From assembly GCA_013821865.1 (NCBI GenBank), contig PNJM01000144.1, positions 1 through 6,930 of the forward strand: a stretch of DNA of 6,930 nucleotides. Reading direction: 5' to 3'. The position numbers and the translations under genes were made by a program. This document shows, one piece after another, positions 6,422 to 6,930 of this stretch (positions are counted from its first letter, which is position 1; each line of letters starts with the position of its first letter). The notes under the pieces were generated by a model. It was given only the letters and a program-made list of their open reading frames with translations, ran no database searches and was not told the DNA's origin. The stretch is from Rhodocyclaceae bacterium. Lineage in GTDB: Bacteria; Pseudomonadota; Gammaproteobacteria; Burkholderiales; Rhodocyclaceae.

Positions 6422-6930
6422 TCCCGGTGAATCATTTCCGGTTCGTCGATGTAGCCGAGGATGGCTTCGATTTCGTGACTGGCGCTGCGGACAATGCGGC
6501 GCGCCTCCGAGCTTGAGTAGTTGCAGAGGCCGCGTGCTATCTCGCGGCCGTCGGGCGTGCGGCAGGCGACGGCCGCGCCGCGCTCGAACTCCCCTTCCAC
6601 CCGCGTGACGCCCACCGGCAGCAGGCTCTTGCCGGATTCCAGGGCCTTCACCGCGCCTTCGTCGAGGATCAGGCTGCCGGCCAGCTGCAGGTGGTCGGCC
6701 AGCCACTGCTTGCGCGCGGCGAGCGGAGTGGCCGAGGCGAAGAGCAGGGTGCCGAGCGCCTCGCCCCGGGCCAGGCGCAGCAGCACATCCGCCTCGCGCC
6801 CGCTGGCGATGAGGGTGTGGGCGCCGCTGCGCGCGGCCCGCTGCGCGGCGCGTATCTTGGTGATCATGCCGCCCTTGGAAATGCCCGATCCGGCGCCGCC
6901 GGCCATGCTCTCCAGCGTGGGATCGTCTGC
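6403..6930 (-). CDS. proB: Glutamate 5-kinase, C-terminal part with PUA domain
   Basis: ProB phosphorylates glutamate to gamma-glutamyl phosphate, the first step of proline synthesis. Only the last 175 codons are here; the start lies beyond the right edge (full-length enzymes are about 370 residues). The fragment begins in the amino-acid-kinase domain with [15 protein letters not shown] and the GGMITK motif (20-25 of the fragment), which takes part in nucleotide binding and conformational closure, followed by the helix [17 protein letters not shown]. From about residue 73 comes a PUA domain ([21 protein letters not shown], split by normal variation, through [17 protein letters not shown] and the C terminus IHRDNMVLR). 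The PUA domain marks the long bacterial form. The gene converges on trpC, and its final codons form one arm of the 6386-6421 hairpin. Confidence 0.96.
   Translation of the reverse strand, partial: ADDPTLESMAGGAGSGISKGGMITKIRAAQRAARSGAHTLIASGREADVLLRLARGEALGTLLFASATPLAARKQWLADHLQLAGSLILDEGAVKALESGKSLLPVGVTRVEGEFERGAAVACRTPDGREIARGLCNYSSSEARRIVRSASHEIEAILGYIDEPEMIHRDNMVLR

Overview
This GC-rich window is most likely chromosomal DNA of a betaproteobacterium. The gene order apaG / rpe-gph-trpE-trpG-trpD-trpC and the protein sequences fit the Rhodocyclales/Nitrosomonadales side of that class, but the genus cannot be fixed from sequence alone. Every protein-coding gene belongs to a known housekeeping family. 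I find no phage, plasmid, CRISPR, transposase or tRNA/rRNA gene, and no undescribed multi-gene system. The interest lies in non-coding and repeat structure around and inside the trp genes.

Layout: the 3' end of argJ (arginine biosynthesis, + strand) enters from the left and converges on apaG (- strand). A 156-base divergent spacer separates apaG from rpe and holds a 15-bp dyad. rpe (ribulose-phosphate epimerase) and gph (phosphoglycolate phosphatase) are tightly packed. A 186-base spacer follows, with a short Trp-rich leader ORF (four Trp codons in its last ten sense codons) and stem-loop sequence, so it is a probable trp attenuator. Then come trpE, trpG, trpD and trpC, joined by a 9-base gap and two ATGA stop/start overlaps. 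The left part of the + strand ends in a 36-base hairpin that overlaps the 3' end of proB (glutamate 5-kinase, - strand), which runs off the right edge.

Together trpE and trpG form anthranilate synthase, trpD adds the phosphoribosyl group and trpC closes the indole ring. Rearrangement of PRA and final conversion to tryptophan need trpF and trpA/B, which are not in the window. rpe and gph carry out sugar-phosphate housekeeping (pentose phosphate/Calvin pathway and 2-phosphoglycolate removal).

Two dispersed-repeat-like palindromes sit in this one operon. One lies in the trpE leader (arms GTCCT/AGGAC). The other lies in frame inside trpC (arms CCCTCTCCCC/GGGGAGAGGG), where it adds about 14 residues to the enzyme without breaking the frame or removing recognisable catalytic residues.
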